From Perlabentimonas sp041656735 (GTDB lineage: Bacteria > Bacteroidota > Bacteroidia > Bacteroidales > Tenuifilaceae): a stretch of 64,000 nucleotides of DNA. The stretch covers positions 1 through 64,000 of the forward strand of contig JBBACY010000005.1 of assembly GCA_041656735.1 (NCBI GenBank), in the 5' to 3' direction. A program made the translations under genes and the position numbers. Below are positions 16,291 to 25,438 of this stretch, piece by piece; the first letter of the stretch is position 1; every line of letters begins with the position of its first letter. A model generated the notes under the pieces. That model was given only the letters and a program-made list of their open reading frames with translations, did no database searches and was not told where the DNA came from.

Positions 16291-17727
16291 ATGCAACTTA
16301 AAACTGCACTTACCGAAATTTCGGGATTACGTTATATGGTTGATAGGCTCGACTTAAAATCGGGCTTGGCTCATCGTATGTTGCTTGCTTCCCCTTTTCT
16401 GATTAGCCCTGAGGATGTTCTTTACCAGCTGCAACAAGTAAGTCAAACTGTTAACACGCTAAACCTCGAACAAAACAGGACAATTCTCGATAAGGTATCC
16501 ATAAAAATTTCACAGGTTCGTGATATTGCTGGCACAATCAAAAATATTCTGAATCGTTTAACCCTTAACGACATAGAACTATTCGAAGTAAAAAACTTTG
16601 CCCTTATAGTCAGTGATATTACACAGTTGATAGCACCCTTTCAATTCCTGAGCCAGCAGCTTCCAAACCTTGAGAATATAATCCAGATTCTCGACCCAGA
16701 AGGGAATAGAATACCTTCATTCTACATAAATAATTATTTTGCCCCTGAGTTAGGAGAGCTTCGAAAAAAACTGATTGGGATTGAATTTCAATTAGAAGAT
16801 GCCGAAATTAATACGGATAGTAAGCAGCTACAGAAACAATCGGACGAGCTAAGGAGCAGAATAACCGAGATAGAGGATAACGTTCGACAGAACCTGTCGG
16901 ATAAGCTGTTTGAATCAGTAGCTGCAATTGATAAGGCTCTTTGTGGAATAGGTAACATCGATATACTAATTGCTAAAGCCAAGCAGGCAATAGCTGAAAA
17001 GCTAATTATGCCCGAGGTTGGGGGAGATGTTACATCTTATAATGGGCTGTTTTACCCTCAGCTTAAAACGACACTGGAACAGGCTAAAAAACGGTACCAA
17101 CCCATTGATGTTGATGTTTTTAAGGGAACTTGCCTAATTACCGGAGCCAATATGGCTGGTAAAACGGTACTGCTAAAAACGCTTGCACTAAGCCAAGCAA
17201 TGTGCCAGTTTGGTTTTTTTGTGCCAGCAACTGGTGCAAAAATTGCGCTAGTTGAACAAATCCTTTTTAGCATTGCCGATGAGCAATCGGAACTATCCGG
17301 ACTATCATCCTATGCTTCCGAAATGCTAAAGGTAGATCACATTGTACAGCAGGCCAAAAAGCAGCGCCCACTATTGGTGCTTATTGATGAGCTAGCCCGC
17401 ACCACAAACCCCACCGAGGGTAGAGCAATTGTAAGCGCTGTGGCAAACATTTTAGATGGATGCAACGTAAGAGCAGTTATCACAACCCATTATAGTGGTT
17501 TAAGCACACAATGCCGCAAGCTTAGGGTTAAGGGTTTTATGGAGAAGAGCGAGGGCGCCACAATTACAGTAAAAAATATTGGCGATTATATCGATTACTC
17601 GCTAATTGATGACGATGGCGCTAATGTTCCGCACGAAGCGTTACGTATTGCACAAATACTTGGTGTTGATGCCGATATACTTTCGGAGGCATCAAAACAG
17701 CTAGATATGGACAAGGATAATAATTAG
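16291..17727 (+). CDS. KamC-like MutS-family ATPase of the lysine 5,6-aminomutase cluster
   Basis: The 478-residue product carries a MutS-type ATPase domain in its C-terminal half: Walker A GANMAGKT (residues 285-292), the signature-like SGLSSYASEM (about 336-345), Walker B LLVLIDE (361-367) and a THYSG H-loop. The N-terminal half is helical with a coiled-coil-like stretch at 155-215, equivalent to MutS core/clamp regions, and lacks the mismatch-recognition domain. Position between kamB-like and kamD argues for a protein-remodelling role on the aminomutase rather than DNA repair. That role is inference. Confidence 0.78.
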   Translation: MQLKTALTEISGLRYMVDRLDLKSGLAHRMLLASPFLISPEDVLYQLQQVSQTVNTLNLEQNRTILDKVSIKISQVRDIAGTIKNILNRLTLNDIELFEVKNFALIVSDITQLIAPFQFLSQQLPNLENIIQILDPEGNRIPSFYINNYFAPELGELRKKLIGIEFQLEDAEINTDSKQLQKQSDELRSRITEIEDNVRQNLSDKLFESVAAIDKALCGIGNIDILIAKAKQAIAEKLIMPEVGGDVTSYNGLFYPQLKTTLEQAKKRYQPIDVDVFKGTCLITGANMAGKTVLLKTLALSQAMCQFGFFVPATGAKIALVEQILFSIADEQSELSGLSSYASEMLKVDHIVQQAKKQRPLLVLIDELARTTNPTEGRAIVSAVANILDGCNVRAVITTHYSGLSTQCRKLRVKGFMEKSEGATITVKNIGDYIDYSLIDDDGANVPHEALRIAQILGVDADILSEASKQLDMDKDNN

Positions 17728-17757
17728 AGTTTACAATAATAAAGGTCGATTAAAGTT

Positions 17758-19314
17758 ATGCGAAAGAGTAAGTTAGGTCTCGATTTTGAGAAGGTAGGAT
17801 ATGCCAAGAATATCGCCAAGGATATTGCCGATGATGTGCAGGATTTTGTTGAGAATTACACAACGGTTGCAGTAGAGCGAACCCTTTGCCGTTTGCTGGG
17901 AATTGATGGGATTGATGCCAATGCAGTTCCCCTACCCAATGTGCTGGTTGACTCTCTGAAGGAGAAGGGCGTTTTGGGGCAAGGGGTTATCTTCAATATA
18001 GGCAATGCCATAGTTGAAACTGGATTAAATCCACAGCAAATAGCCGAGCAGGTTTCCGAGGGAAAACTAAATTTAACAACCCTGCCAATTCATCCAAAGG
18101 AAAAAATTGATGCGGCAATTATGCCCATTGTATATGCAAGCCTCGATAGGATTAAAACACGTAAGGCTCGTCGCGATAATTACTTAAATACCATTGGCGA
18201 AGGCTCAATGCCGTACCTGTACGTAATTGTTGCCACAGGTAATATTTACGAGGATGTTGTTCAGGCTCAAGCCGCAGCACGCCAAGGGGCCGATATTATT
18301 GCGGTTATCCGTACAACGGGCCAAAGCTTGCTCGATTATGTTCCCTATGGCGCAACAACCGAGGGATTTGGAGGCACAGTTGCCACTCAGGAAAACTTTC
18401 GCATAATGCGTAAAGCGCTCGATGAGGTTGGCGAGGAAATTGGTCGTTATATTCGTCTTTGCAACTATTGCTCAGGCCTATGTATGCCCGAAATAGCTGT
18501 TATGGGTGCGTTTGAGGGGTTGGACGTGATGCTTAACGATGCCCTTTACGGAATCCTTTTCCGTGACATCAATATGCAGCGCACCCTAATTGACCAATAT
18601 TTTTCACGTATTATCAATGGTTACGCTGGTGTTATTATTAATACCGGAGAGGATAACTATCTAACCACTGCCGATGCGTTTGAGGAGGCTCATACGGTTT
18701 TAGCTTCCGATTTTATAAACGAGCAGCTGGCACTAATTGCCGCAATTCCCTCGGAACAAATGGGCCTTGGGCACGCTTTCGAAATGGACCCTGAGATGGA
18801 GAATGGCTTCCTTTACGAGTTGGCACAGGCTCAAATGACCCGCGAAATATTCCCCGATGCGCCGCTAAAGTATATGCCTCCCACAAAGTTTAAAACCGGA
18901 AATGTTTTCCGCGGACATATACAGGATGCTCTTTTCAACCAAATTGCCATTTGGACCGGACAAGGGCTTCAGCTTCTAGGTATGCTTACCGAGGCAATTC
19001 ATACGCCATTTATGTCCGATAGGTACCTAGCCATTGAGAATGCCAAGTATATTTTTAATAATATGAAGAATATAGGCGATGAGGTTGAGTACAAGGAGGA
19101 TGGCATTATTCGCAATCGGGCAAAGGAGGTACTAAATAAAACGGTTGAACTGCTTGAAACCCTTCAGAAAGAAGGCCTTTTTGATGCGCTTGAACAGGGA
19201 AAGTTTGCTGCCATTAAACGGGCAAAAACTGGCGGAAAGGGTCTTGCTGGCGTTGTTGAGCGTGGAGCCAACTACAGCAACCCATTTATTGAGCTAATGA
19301 AAAATCGTAAGTAG
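17758..19314 (+). CDS. kamD: D-lysine/L-beta-lysine 5,6-aminomutase alpha subunit
   Basis: The 518-residue product matches the usual KamD length (about 516) and is rich in the conserved TIM-barrel segments expected of the family, such as YLYVIVATGNIYEDVVQAQA, VIRTTGQSLLDYVPYG and FRIMRKALDEVGEE. It forms the barrel that holds substrate and PLP while KamE brings adenosylcobalamin. It moves the terminal amino group of beta-lysine to carbon 5. kamE starts 24 bases downstream. Confidence 0.95.
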   Translation: MRKSKLGLDFEKVGYAKNIAKDIADDVQDFVENYTTVAVERTLCRLLGIDGIDANAVPLPNVLVDSLKEKGVLGQGVIFNIGNAIVETGLNPQQIAEQVSEGKLNLTTLPIHPKEKIDAAIMPIVYASLDRIKTRKARRDNYLNTIGEGSMPYLYVIVATGNIYEDVVQAQAAARQGADIIAVIRTTGQSLLDYVPYGATTEGFGGTVATQENFRIMRKALDEVGEEIGRYIRLCNYCSGLCMPEIAVMGAFEGLDVMLNDALYGILFRDINMQRTLIDQYFSRIINGYAGVIINTGEDNYLTTADAFEEAHTVLASDFINEQLALIAAIPSEQMGLGHAFEMDPEMENGFLYELAQAQMTREIFPDAPLKYMPPTKFKTGNVFRGHIQDALFNQIAIWTGQGLQLLGMLTEAIHTPFMSDRYLAIENAKYIFNNMKNIGDEVEYKEDGIIRNRAKEVLNKTVELLETLQKEGLFDALEQGKFAAIKRAKTGGKGLAGVVERGANYSNPFIELMKNRK

Positions 19315-19338
19315 AATAGCAATAAAGATACAGAAAAT

Positions 19339-20127
19339 ATGAGCGAAGGATTATATTCGATGGAGGCGCGTAGCTTTGATACAACACAAGACCTCAAGAA
19401 AACAAAGCCATACGGCGACACAATGAACGACGGTAAAACGCAAGTAAGTTTTACCCTCCCTGTGCCTGCAGGGAATGAAGCTATTGAGGCAGCAAAGCAG
19501 CTAATGAAAAAAATGGGGTTTGAGAACCCTCAAGTGGTTTTTTACAAAGAGTTAACTAAAGGTTTTACCTTTTTTAATTGCTACGGAAATTGTGTTCACA
19601 CAATAGACTTTACCACTATTCACGTTCCAAAGGTTGAGGCAACAACTTGGGATATGAACCAAACCGATGAGTATGTGAAGGAGAACATAGGCCGCAAATT
19701 GGTTATTGTTGGCGCAAGTACTGGAACCGATGCCCACACCGTAGGCATTGATGCCATTATGAATATGAAGGGTTATGCGGGTCATTTTGGCCTAGAGCGT
19801 TACGAAGGATTTGAGGCTTATAACCTAGGCAGCCAAGTGCCAAACGATGAGTTTATTGCCAAGGCAATTGAGCTTAAAGCCGATGCGCTTCTCATTTCAC
19901 AAACCGTTACCCAAAAGGATGTACACATTCAAAACCTTGTTGAATTGGTCGAGATGCTTGAGGCCGAAGGCTTGCGGAGCAAGGTTATTCTTTGCTGTGG
20001 TGGACCACGCCTAAACCACGAACTTGCCAAAGAGCTGGGTTACGATGCTGGTTTTGGAATGAACACCTATGCCGACGATGTTGCTTCATTCGTTGTTCAG
20101 GAGTTTGTTCGTCGGAATAAAAAGTAA
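19339..20127 (+). CDS. kamE: D-lysine/L-beta-lysine 5,6-aminomutase beta subunit (B12-binding)
   Basis: The 262-residue product has the base-off cobalamin motif DAHTVG (Asp131, His133, Gly136) and Lys144 in MNMKGY, the residue known to form the internal aldimine with PLP in the clostridial enzyme; both fall at the published positions. The C-terminal Rossmann B12 domain ends with ILCCGGPRLNHELAKELG. It is the last gene of the island, followed by a terminator-like hairpin at 20146. Confidence 0.96.
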   Translation: MSEGLYSMEARSFDTTQDLKKTKPYGDTMNDGKTQVSFTLPVPAGNEAIEAAKQLMKKMGFENPQVVFYKELTKGFTFFNCYGNCVHTIDFTTIHVPKVEATTWDMNQTDEYVKENIGRKLVIVGASTGTDAHTVGIDAIMNMKGYAGHFGLERYEGFEAYNLGSQVPNDEFIAKAIELKADALLISQTVTQKDVHIQNLVELVEMLEAEGLRSKVILCCGGPRLNHELAKELGYDAGFGMNTYADDVASFVVQEFVRRNKK

Positions 20128-20145
20128 AACAACACATATAACTAT

Positions 20146-20180
20146 AAACCTGTTACTTATGATAACGTAGCAGGTTTTAA
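20146..20180 (+). terminator. Terminator of the lysine island
   Basis: AAACCTGTTAC (20146-20156) pairs with GTAGCAGGTTT (20167-20177) over 11 positions including one T-G pair, followed by a short T/A tract. It lies 19 bases after the kamE stop. Confidence 0.7.
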
Positions 20181-20188
20181 TTTACTCT

Positions 20189-20222
20189 AGCCCAAGAATG
20201 TTTTACGAAACATTTTTGGGCT
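20189..20222. terminator. Second hairpin, probably for the convergent ZIP gene
   Basis: AGCCCAAGAATGTTT (20189-20203) pairs with AAACATTTTTGGGCT (20208-20222) over 15 positions with one G-T pair and a four-base loop. It lies 31 bases beyond the stop of the leftward ZIP transporter gene. T-runs are poor on either side. Confidence 0.55.
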
Positions 20223-20253
20223 TCAGTAATTCTAATATTAGGGTTTTAGCCCA

Positions 20254-21060
20254 TTATAAAGCCACATCTAAAACCATCATTACCGCAAAACCAATCATTG
20301 CTCCAATGGTAGATAAATCTGTTTCGTTTCCGGTTTGCGATTCGGGAATTAACTCCTCAACTACCACAAAAATCATTGCTCCTGCGGCAAACGAAAGAGC
20401 ATAAGGCAATAAGGGGGTTATTGTTAACACTAAATATGCACCTATCACTCCCGATATTGGCTCAACAATTCCAGATAGCTGACCATAATTAAACGCTTTT
20501 AATCTCGAAAAGCCCTCCCTCCGCAGTGGGATTGAAACGGCGGCACCTTCGGGAAAGTTTTGTAATCCTATTCCAATAGCCAGAGCAACAGCACCTGCAA
20601 GAACGCCCGTATCTGGGTTATTTGCCAGTGCACCAAAAGCAACCCCTACAGCTAAGCCTTCGGGAATATTGTGTAGGGTAATTGCAAGCACAAGCAATAC
20701 GCTTCTTTGCCACGATGTTTTAATGCCCTCTGCCTTATCGGTTGATAAGCCCATATGTAAGTGAGGTAGTATTTTATCAGCTAAAAATAGGAAAGCCCCG
20801 CCCGATAAAAACCCAATTAAAGCTGGCACCCACGGATGAGAACCACTTTTCTCAGACATCTCAATTGCAGGTTTTAGCAAGGACCAAAAACTGGCAGCAA
20901 TCATTACCCCAGCGGCAAAACCCAGCATCGGGTTTAGTACTTTTTTATTTATCGATTTAAAAAAGAAAACCATCGATGCTCCCATCAATGTCACAAACCA
21001 AGTAAAAAGGGTTGCTCCAAGAGCCAATAAAACCGGATTATAGTCTAGTAACCAATCCAT
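20254..21060 (-). CDS. ZIP family divalent metal transporter
   Basis: The 268-residue product has about eight membrane segments and the ZIP metal-binding motifs ITLHNIPEGLAVGVAFG and GIGLQNFPEGAAVSIP in the fourth and fifth helices. These transporters (ZupT/GufA group) import zinc, iron or related metals across the inner membrane. A charged loop with two histidines (LPHLHMG) precedes the first motif. It is monocistronic and convergent with the lysine island; metal specificity cannot be read from sequence. Confidence 0.92.
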   Translation of the reverse strand: MDWLLDYNPVLLALGATLFTWFVTLMGASMVFFFKSINKKVLNPMLGFAAGVMIAASFWSLLKPAIEMSEKSGSHPWVPALIGFLSGGAFLFLADKILPHLHMGLSTDKAEGIKTSWQRSVLLVLAITLHNIPEGLAVGVAFGALANNPDTGVLAGAVALAIGIGLQNFPEGAAVSIPLRREGFSRLKAFNYGQLSGIVEPISGVIGAYLVLTITPLLPYALSFAAGAMIFVVVEELIPESQTGNETDLSTIGAMIGFAVMMVLDVAL

Positions 21061-21211
21061 TTCAATGTTTTTATAAAGTATTCTATTCGATGTATATAGG
21101 TCATTCTTATAACAAATATCAAATCCGTATTGTTGAAAATACTTAGCTATAAATTCAAAGTTTTTGAGTTTAATTTCAAAAACAGTAGTTTTTTTAATAC
21201 ATATTATTAGC

Positions 21212-21219
21212 TAACTTTG
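21212..21219 (+). promoter_or_regulatory. -7 promoter element upstream of the PNPOx-like gene
   Basis: TAACTTTG is an exact TAnnTTTG match 29 bases before the ATG at 21249. The upstream element at the expected distance is a T-run rather than a TTG. Confidence 0.45.
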
Positions 21220-21248
21220 TTAATCATTTCAATTGCAGTAAAAAATTG

Positions 21249-21713
21249 ATGAGCCTACCCGACCAACGAATAGTTAGTTTTATTAACAGCCACCATGTGT
21301 TAACGTTAGCAACGTGCAACGATGAGGAACCTTATTGTGCAAACTGTTTTTACGTGTATATGGAAGAGGATAACAGTCTTGTTTTTACCTCGGATTTCGA
21401 TACCAAGCACATAAGGCAGGTTAGCCATAATATTTACGTTGCGGGTAGTATTGTTTTAGAAACCGATATTATTGGCAAACTTCGAGGAATCCAGTTTCAA
21501 GGTATTGTTAGCGAAGCACGTGACGAGCTATACACAAAAGCACGGAATGCTTACCTAAAGCGTTTTCCGGTTGCTATGCTTCTAAAAACTCCGCTTTGGG
21601 TTATTGACCTTACCTTTTTAAAGTTTACAGATAATACTTTGGGTTTTGGCAAGAAGTTTACTTGGGAAAAAGAACTTATTGTGAACCCATTCTTCTCAAA
21701 AGAAAACAAATAG
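21249..21713 (+). CDS. Pyridoxamine 5'-phosphate oxidase-like (YhbP-type) flavin-binding protein
   Basis: The product of about 154 residues has the split-barrel start HHVLTLATCNDEEPYCANCF, YVYMEEDNSLVFTSDFDTKHI and IQFQGIVSEA, typical of PNPOx-like FMN-binding proteins of the YhbP group. The oxidised substrate is unknown; it is too short to be a true PdxH. ATG at 21249 is preferred to a TTG one codon earlier. The SDR gene follows after a single base, so the two are co-transcribed. Confidence 0.8.
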   Translation: MSLPDQRIVSFINSHHVLTLATCNDEEPYCANCFYVYMEEDNSLVFTSDFDTKHIRQVSHNIYVAGSIVLETDIIGKLRGIQFQGIVSEARDELYTKARNAYLKRFPVAMLLKTPLWVIDLTFLKFTDNTLGFGKKFTWEKELIVNPFFSKENK

Positions 21714-21714
21714 A

Positions 21715-22716
21715 ATGATACTCGTAACTGGCGGAACAGGCTTAATTGGGTCGCATCTCCTATTCGAACTCGTTTTGCAAGGACGCAAGGTAAAAGCGCT
21801 TAAACGAAAAACCAGCAATACTGGCCTCACCCAAAAAATATTTGAAGGGTATAGTCCTGAAGGCAAGCAACTTTTTGAAAAAATAGAGTGGGTTGAGGGT
21901 CAAACCGAAGATTTTGATTCGATACGGGCTGCCCTTAGCGGTGTTAGTGAGGTTTACCATTGTGCTGCTATCGTTTCGTTTGGCAAACGTGCCTTTAACC
22001 GTATGCTCGAAGTAAACGTGCAAGGAACAGCCAATGTGGTTGATGCATCGCTTGAGCAAGGGGTACAAAAATTCTGTCATGTTAGCTCGGTTGCTTCATT
22101 GGGCGATGCATTAGATGGGAAGGAAGTTACTGAGCAGGCAGTTTGGGGAAAATCAAAGGGTAAGTCGGGGTATGCAATTAGTAAGTTTCGTTCCGAGATG
22201 GAGGTGTGGCGAGGAATAGAACAGGGGCTAAATGCTACCATTGTAAACCCTTCGGTAATTTTAGGTCCAGGAAAGTGGGATAGTGGGAGCGGACAAATTT
22301 TTGGTACGCTCGAAAAAGGTTTTCCCTTTTATACAACGGGCATAACAGGTTATGTTGATGTTCGTGATGTGGTCGACTCTATGCTTAAGGCTATGGAACT
22401 AGAGTTTTGGGGTAAGCGTACTATTGTAAATGGGCAAAACATATCACACGGCGAAGTATTTGCGCTTATTGCTAAAGAGTTAGGAAATAAGCCTCCACGT
22501 ATTAGGGTAACGCCTTTAATGGCCGCAATTGCTTGGCGCTTGGTGTGGGTAGTAAGTTTAATAACCCGAAAAACCCCTGCACTAACTAGTGATACCGCTA
22601 AAAGCGGTAATAGTATTACGTACTACTCTTCCGAGAGGATGCAGAATGAACTGGGAATAAAACCACGTTCGATGGAGCAAGCCATTCAAAACACCATCCG
22701 TTTCGGACGGCTTTAG
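21715..22716 (+). CDS. NAD(P)-dependent epimerase/dehydratase-type SDR
   Basis: The 333-residue extended SDR starts with the Rossmann motif TGGTGLIGSHL (residues 5-15), has HCAAIVSFG, a VSSVASLG serine region and YAISKFRSE, giving the YxxxK catalytic pair. The best analogy is to dihydroflavonol-4-reductase-like or 3-beta-hydroxysteroid-like dehydrogenases; substrate unknown. It is coupled to the PNPOx-like gene by one base and converges on lgt. Confidence 0.85.
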   Translation: MILVTGGTGLIGSHLLFELVLQGRKVKALKRKTSNTGLTQKIFEGYSPEGKQLFEKIEWVEGQTEDFDSIRAALSGVSEVYHCAAIVSFGKRAFNRMLEVNVQGTANVVDASLEQGVQKFCHVSSVASLGDALDGKEVTEQAVWGKSKGKSGYAISKFRSEMEVWRGIEQGLNATIVNPSVILGPGKWDSGSGQIFGTLEKGFPFYTTGITGYVDVRDVVDSMLKAMELEFWGKRTIVNGQNISHGEVFALIAKELGNKPPRIRVTPLMAAIAWRLVWVVSLITRKTPALTSDTAKSGNSITYYSSERMQNELGIKPRSMEQAIQNTIRFGRL

Positions 22717-22732
22717 GCCCGATTTACTCCTA

Positions 22733-23536
22733 TTACTTTTTTTGCGGAACTTCCTTTTTAGTAAGCGCAAGGTATATAAATATTACGCCTGTAATAATAA
22801 ACGGTATGCTTAGCCATTGACCCATATTAAGTACCATATTCTGTTCAAACCCAACCTGTGGCTCCTTAATAAACTCAATTAAAAAGCGGGTAGCAAAAAT
22901 AAAGATAAGGAATAGCCCAAATAGTAAGCCGGGCTTCGGTTTTGCATTGGTTTTAATGTACATATATACTAGAACTATAAATCCTGCTAAGTACGATAAA
23001 GCCTCGTAAATTTGTGTTGGATGTTTGGGAACAATCTCGCCATTCTGTTTAAAAATAAAGCCCCAAGGTAATTGGGTTTGAATACCGTAAATTTCGCTAT
23101 TCATTAGGTTTCCTAAACGAATTAGTACGCCCGCAAGGGCAACGGTAATTACAATTCGGTCGAGAATATATATAAGGGGTCGTTTAGTTCTTCGGCTAAA
23201 GAGGTATAGTGATAATATAATTCCAATGGCTGCTCCGTGGCTTGCAAGCCCTCCTTTCCAAATATATAAAATTTCTAAGGGGTTCGAAAGGTAGTAATCT
23301 GGCTGGTAAAAAAGGCAATGCCCTAATCGTGCCCCAACAATAGTACCTATTACCATATACATAGTTAGGGTATCGAGATAATCTTTGGGTAGCGATTCTT
23401 TTTTTACGATTCGTTCAAAAATCATATAGCCTAAAAGAAACGACATTGCCCATAGCAAACCGTAGTAACGAATGGAGAGAGGGCCTAGAGAAAATATTTC
23501 GGGGTTAACATCCCAAATAATATGGCTTAAAATCAT
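22733..23536 (-). CDS. lgt: Prolipoprotein diacylglyceryl transferase
   Basis: The 267-residue inner-membrane enzyme has seven hydrophobic segments, the SHGAAIG segment after GGLA, and the signature RLGNLMNSEIYG. It transfers a diacylglyceryl group from phosphatidylglycerol to the lipobox cysteine of prolipoproteins; several predicted lipoproteins are encoded in this window (45342, 52612). Monocistronic and divergent from ribE. Confidence 0.96.
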   Translation of the reverse strand: MILSHIIWDVNPEIFSLGPLSIRYYGLLWAMSFLLGYMIFERIVKKESLPKDYLDTLTMYMVIGTIVGARLGHCLFYQPDYYLSNPLEILYIWKGGLASHGAAIGIILSLYLFSRRTKRPLIYILDRIVITVALAGVLIRLGNLMNSEIYGIQTQLPWGFIFKQNGEIVPKHPTQIYEALSYLAGFIVLVYMYIKTNAKPKPGLLFGLFLIFIFATRFLIEFIKEPQVGFEQNMVLNMGQWLSIPFIITGVIFIYLALTKKEVPQKK

Positions 23537-23682
23537 AGTTGGTGCAGTTTTGGTATCGTTAAAGCGATAAAGTTATAATAAATTGGCTAAACCCAGCCTT
23601 ATTTGTTAGGGTAAAATTGTTAACTTTTGTAAAAACAAAGTCAATACTAAAATTGTTACAAACCACATTGAAACAATTTTTG

Positions 23683-23690
23683 TACTTTTG
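23683..23690 (+). promoter_or_regulatory. -7 promoter element upstream of ribE
   Basis: TACTTTTG is an exact TAnnTTTG match 30 bases before the ribE ATG. TTG trimers lie 12 and 27 bases upstream, neither at the ideal distance. No FMN riboswitch fold is visible in the 183-base gap. Confidence 0.45.
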
Positions 23691-23719
23691 ACCTATTGTT
23701 AAACAGAAAAATTTGAATT

Positions 23720-24352
23720 ATGTTTTCAGGAATTGTTGAAGAGGCTGCAAAGGTAGTTAAGCTTACCAAAGACCAAGAGAACTTGCATATAACCCTTAGC
23801 TGCTCTTTTGCTAAGGAACTTAAAATTGACCAGAGCATTGCGCATAATGGGGTGTGCCTTACGGTTGTTGAGCAAAAGGACGATACTTATACCGTAACTG
23901 CAATAAAGGAAACGCTCGACAAGTCGAATTTAGGGTTGCTAAAAGTGGGCTCTAAAGTTAATCTAGAGCGTAGTATGTCGCTTGAAAGCTTGCTCGATGG
24001 GCATATGGTTCAGGGGCACGTTGACCAAACAGCCGTTTGCACCAAGGTTGAAGAGGCCGACGGTAGCTGGTATTTTACCTTTGAGTACGACCCAACCAAG
24101 GGAAATATCACCGTTGAAAAAGGCTCGGTTTCGGTTAATGGGGTTAGCCTTACCGTGGTTAACTCGCAGGATAAATCGTTTCAGGTGGCAATAATTCCCT
24201 TTACTTACGACATAACCAATTTTCACGAGTTTAAGGTGGGCACAGTGGTTAATCTGGAGTTTGATGTTGTTGGAAAGTATATTACCAAGCTGCTTAAACA
24301 GTACCTTGAAGGGGGAATGCTTGGCGAACTAATAAAAAGCAGTAAAAAGTAA
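23720..24352 (+). CDS. ribE: Riboflavin synthase alpha subunit
   Basis: The 210-residue product begins MFSGIVEEAAKV and has two lumazine-binding repeats of about 97 residues each, with the matching HNGVCLTVV and VNGVSLTVV motifs. It converts two 6,7-dimethyl-8-ribityllumazine into riboflavin. The histidine kinase gene begins 13 bases after the stop and is probably co-transcribed. Confidence 0.96.
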   Translation: MFSGIVEEAAKVVKLTKDQENLHITLSCSFAKELKIDQSIAHNGVCLTVVEQKDDTYTVTAIKETLDKSNLGLLKVGSKVNLERSMSLESLLDGHMVQGHVDQTAVCTKVEEADGSWYFTFEYDPTKGNITVEKGSVSVNGVSLTVVNSQDKSFQVAIIPFTYDITNFHEFKVGTVVNLEFDVVGKYITKLLKQYLEGGMLGELIKSSKK

Positions 24353-24365
24353 AGACGTATAATTT

Positions 24366-25424
24366 ATGAGGATAAACTTTGCAAAAATTATTGCGCTAAC
24401 GGTTTCGCTTGTTACTGCCGGAGTTCTTTTGCTTGTTTATACGCTGCTGCAAAATAGTCCCGTTAATTTAACGGGTTGGCTGGTTTTAGCATTAGCGTTA
24501 ATCATATTTTTACTAATGTACTTACTGGTATTACGGCTTATTAACCTGTTTATTTTCCGTAAAATTAACCCAATCTACAAAACTATTCAGAACCTAAAAG
24601 TACCAGACGCGAAGCTCCGCAAGCAGCTCGAAGGCAAGGATTTGATTGCCGAGGTTAACCGCGATGTTGAAGTTTGGGCAAAGAGTAAAAGCCTTGAAAT
24701 TGATAAGCTTAAAGAGCTTGAGGATTATAGAAAAGAGTTCTTGGGTAACGTTTCGCACGAGCTTAAAACGCCTATCTTCAATATTCAGGGATACGTATTA
24801 ACCTTGCTCGATGGCGCTTTAGAAGATAAAACCATAAACAGAAATTACCTTGAGCGTACCGAGAAAAGTATTAACCGGCTTATTTCAATTGTAGAAGATT
24901 TAGAAACCATATCGAAGCTTGAGTCCAATGAAATTCAGCTAAAATTCGAAAAACTAAATCTTATTAAGCTCGTTGATGAGGTTTTTGATACAATAGAGAT
25001 GCGTGCGCGCAAAAAGAAGATTGAGCTTGTTTTTGATAAGGAGTATAGTGAGCCCATTTGGGCCTTTGCCGATAAAAAACGGATTTATCAGGTAATTACT
25101 AACCTGGTTGTTAACTCGATAAGTTATGGCAAAGATGGGGGCAGAACCAAGGTGTCGTTTATGGATATGGGCGAGAACTATTTGGTTGAAATTAACGACA
25201 ATGGTATTGGTATTTCGAAACAAGATATTTCACGAATTTTTGAGCGTTTCTATAGGGTCGATAAAAGCAGGTCGCGTGAGCAGGGCGGTACAGGTTTAGG
25301 TTTGGCCATAGTTAAGCATATAATTGAGGCTCACAAGCAAACAATTAATGTGCGCAGTAGCGTAAACGAGGGTACCTCGTTTGTATTTACCATACAAAAA
25401 GACAATCCAAAAAAAACGCTATAG
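24366..25424 (+). CDS. PhoR-like sensor histidine kinase (orphan)
   Basis: The 352-residue product has two membrane helices near residues 8-28 and 36-63, a short linker and a DHp domain with the H-box FLGNVSHELKTP (His131). The ATPase domain shows the N-box (VVNSISYG), DNGIGI, RFYRVDKSRSREQGGTGLGL and so on. The periplasmic loop is only a few residues, so the stimulus is probably sensed in the membrane or inside the cell. No response regulator is adjacent; the partner must be elsewhere. Confidence 0.92.
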   Translation: MRINFAKIIALTVSLVTAGVLLLVYTLLQNSPVNLTGWLVLALALIIFLLMYLLVLRLINLFIFRKINPIYKTIQNLKVPDAKLRKQLEGKDLIAEVNRDVEVWAKSKSLEIDKLKELEDYRKEFLGNVSHELKTPIFNIQGYVLTLLDGALEDKTINRNYLERTEKSINRLISIVEDLETISKLESNEIQLKFEKLNLIKLVDEVFDTIEMRARKKKIELVFDKEYSEPIWAFADKKRIYQVITNLVVNSISYGKDGGRTKVSFMDMGENYLVEINDNGIGISKQDISRIFERFYRVDKSRSREQGGTGLGLAIVKHIIEAHKQTINVRSSVNEGTSFVFTIQKDNPKKTL

Positions 25425-25438
25425 AGGGTGGATTTTAC

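Noticed and set aside
16291..17727. DNA mismatch repair protein MutS
   Set aside because: Only the ATPase core is shared. The mismatch-binding domain is missing and the gene is embedded among kam genes.
17728..17757. Cobalamin riboswitch before kamD
   Set aside because: The gap is 30 bases, far too short for a B12 riboswitch, and no B12-box is seen upstream of the island either.
23537..23719. FMN riboswitch before ribE
   Set aside because: The gap is short and AT-rich, with none of the conserved FMN-element stems; a plain promoter element is sufficient.
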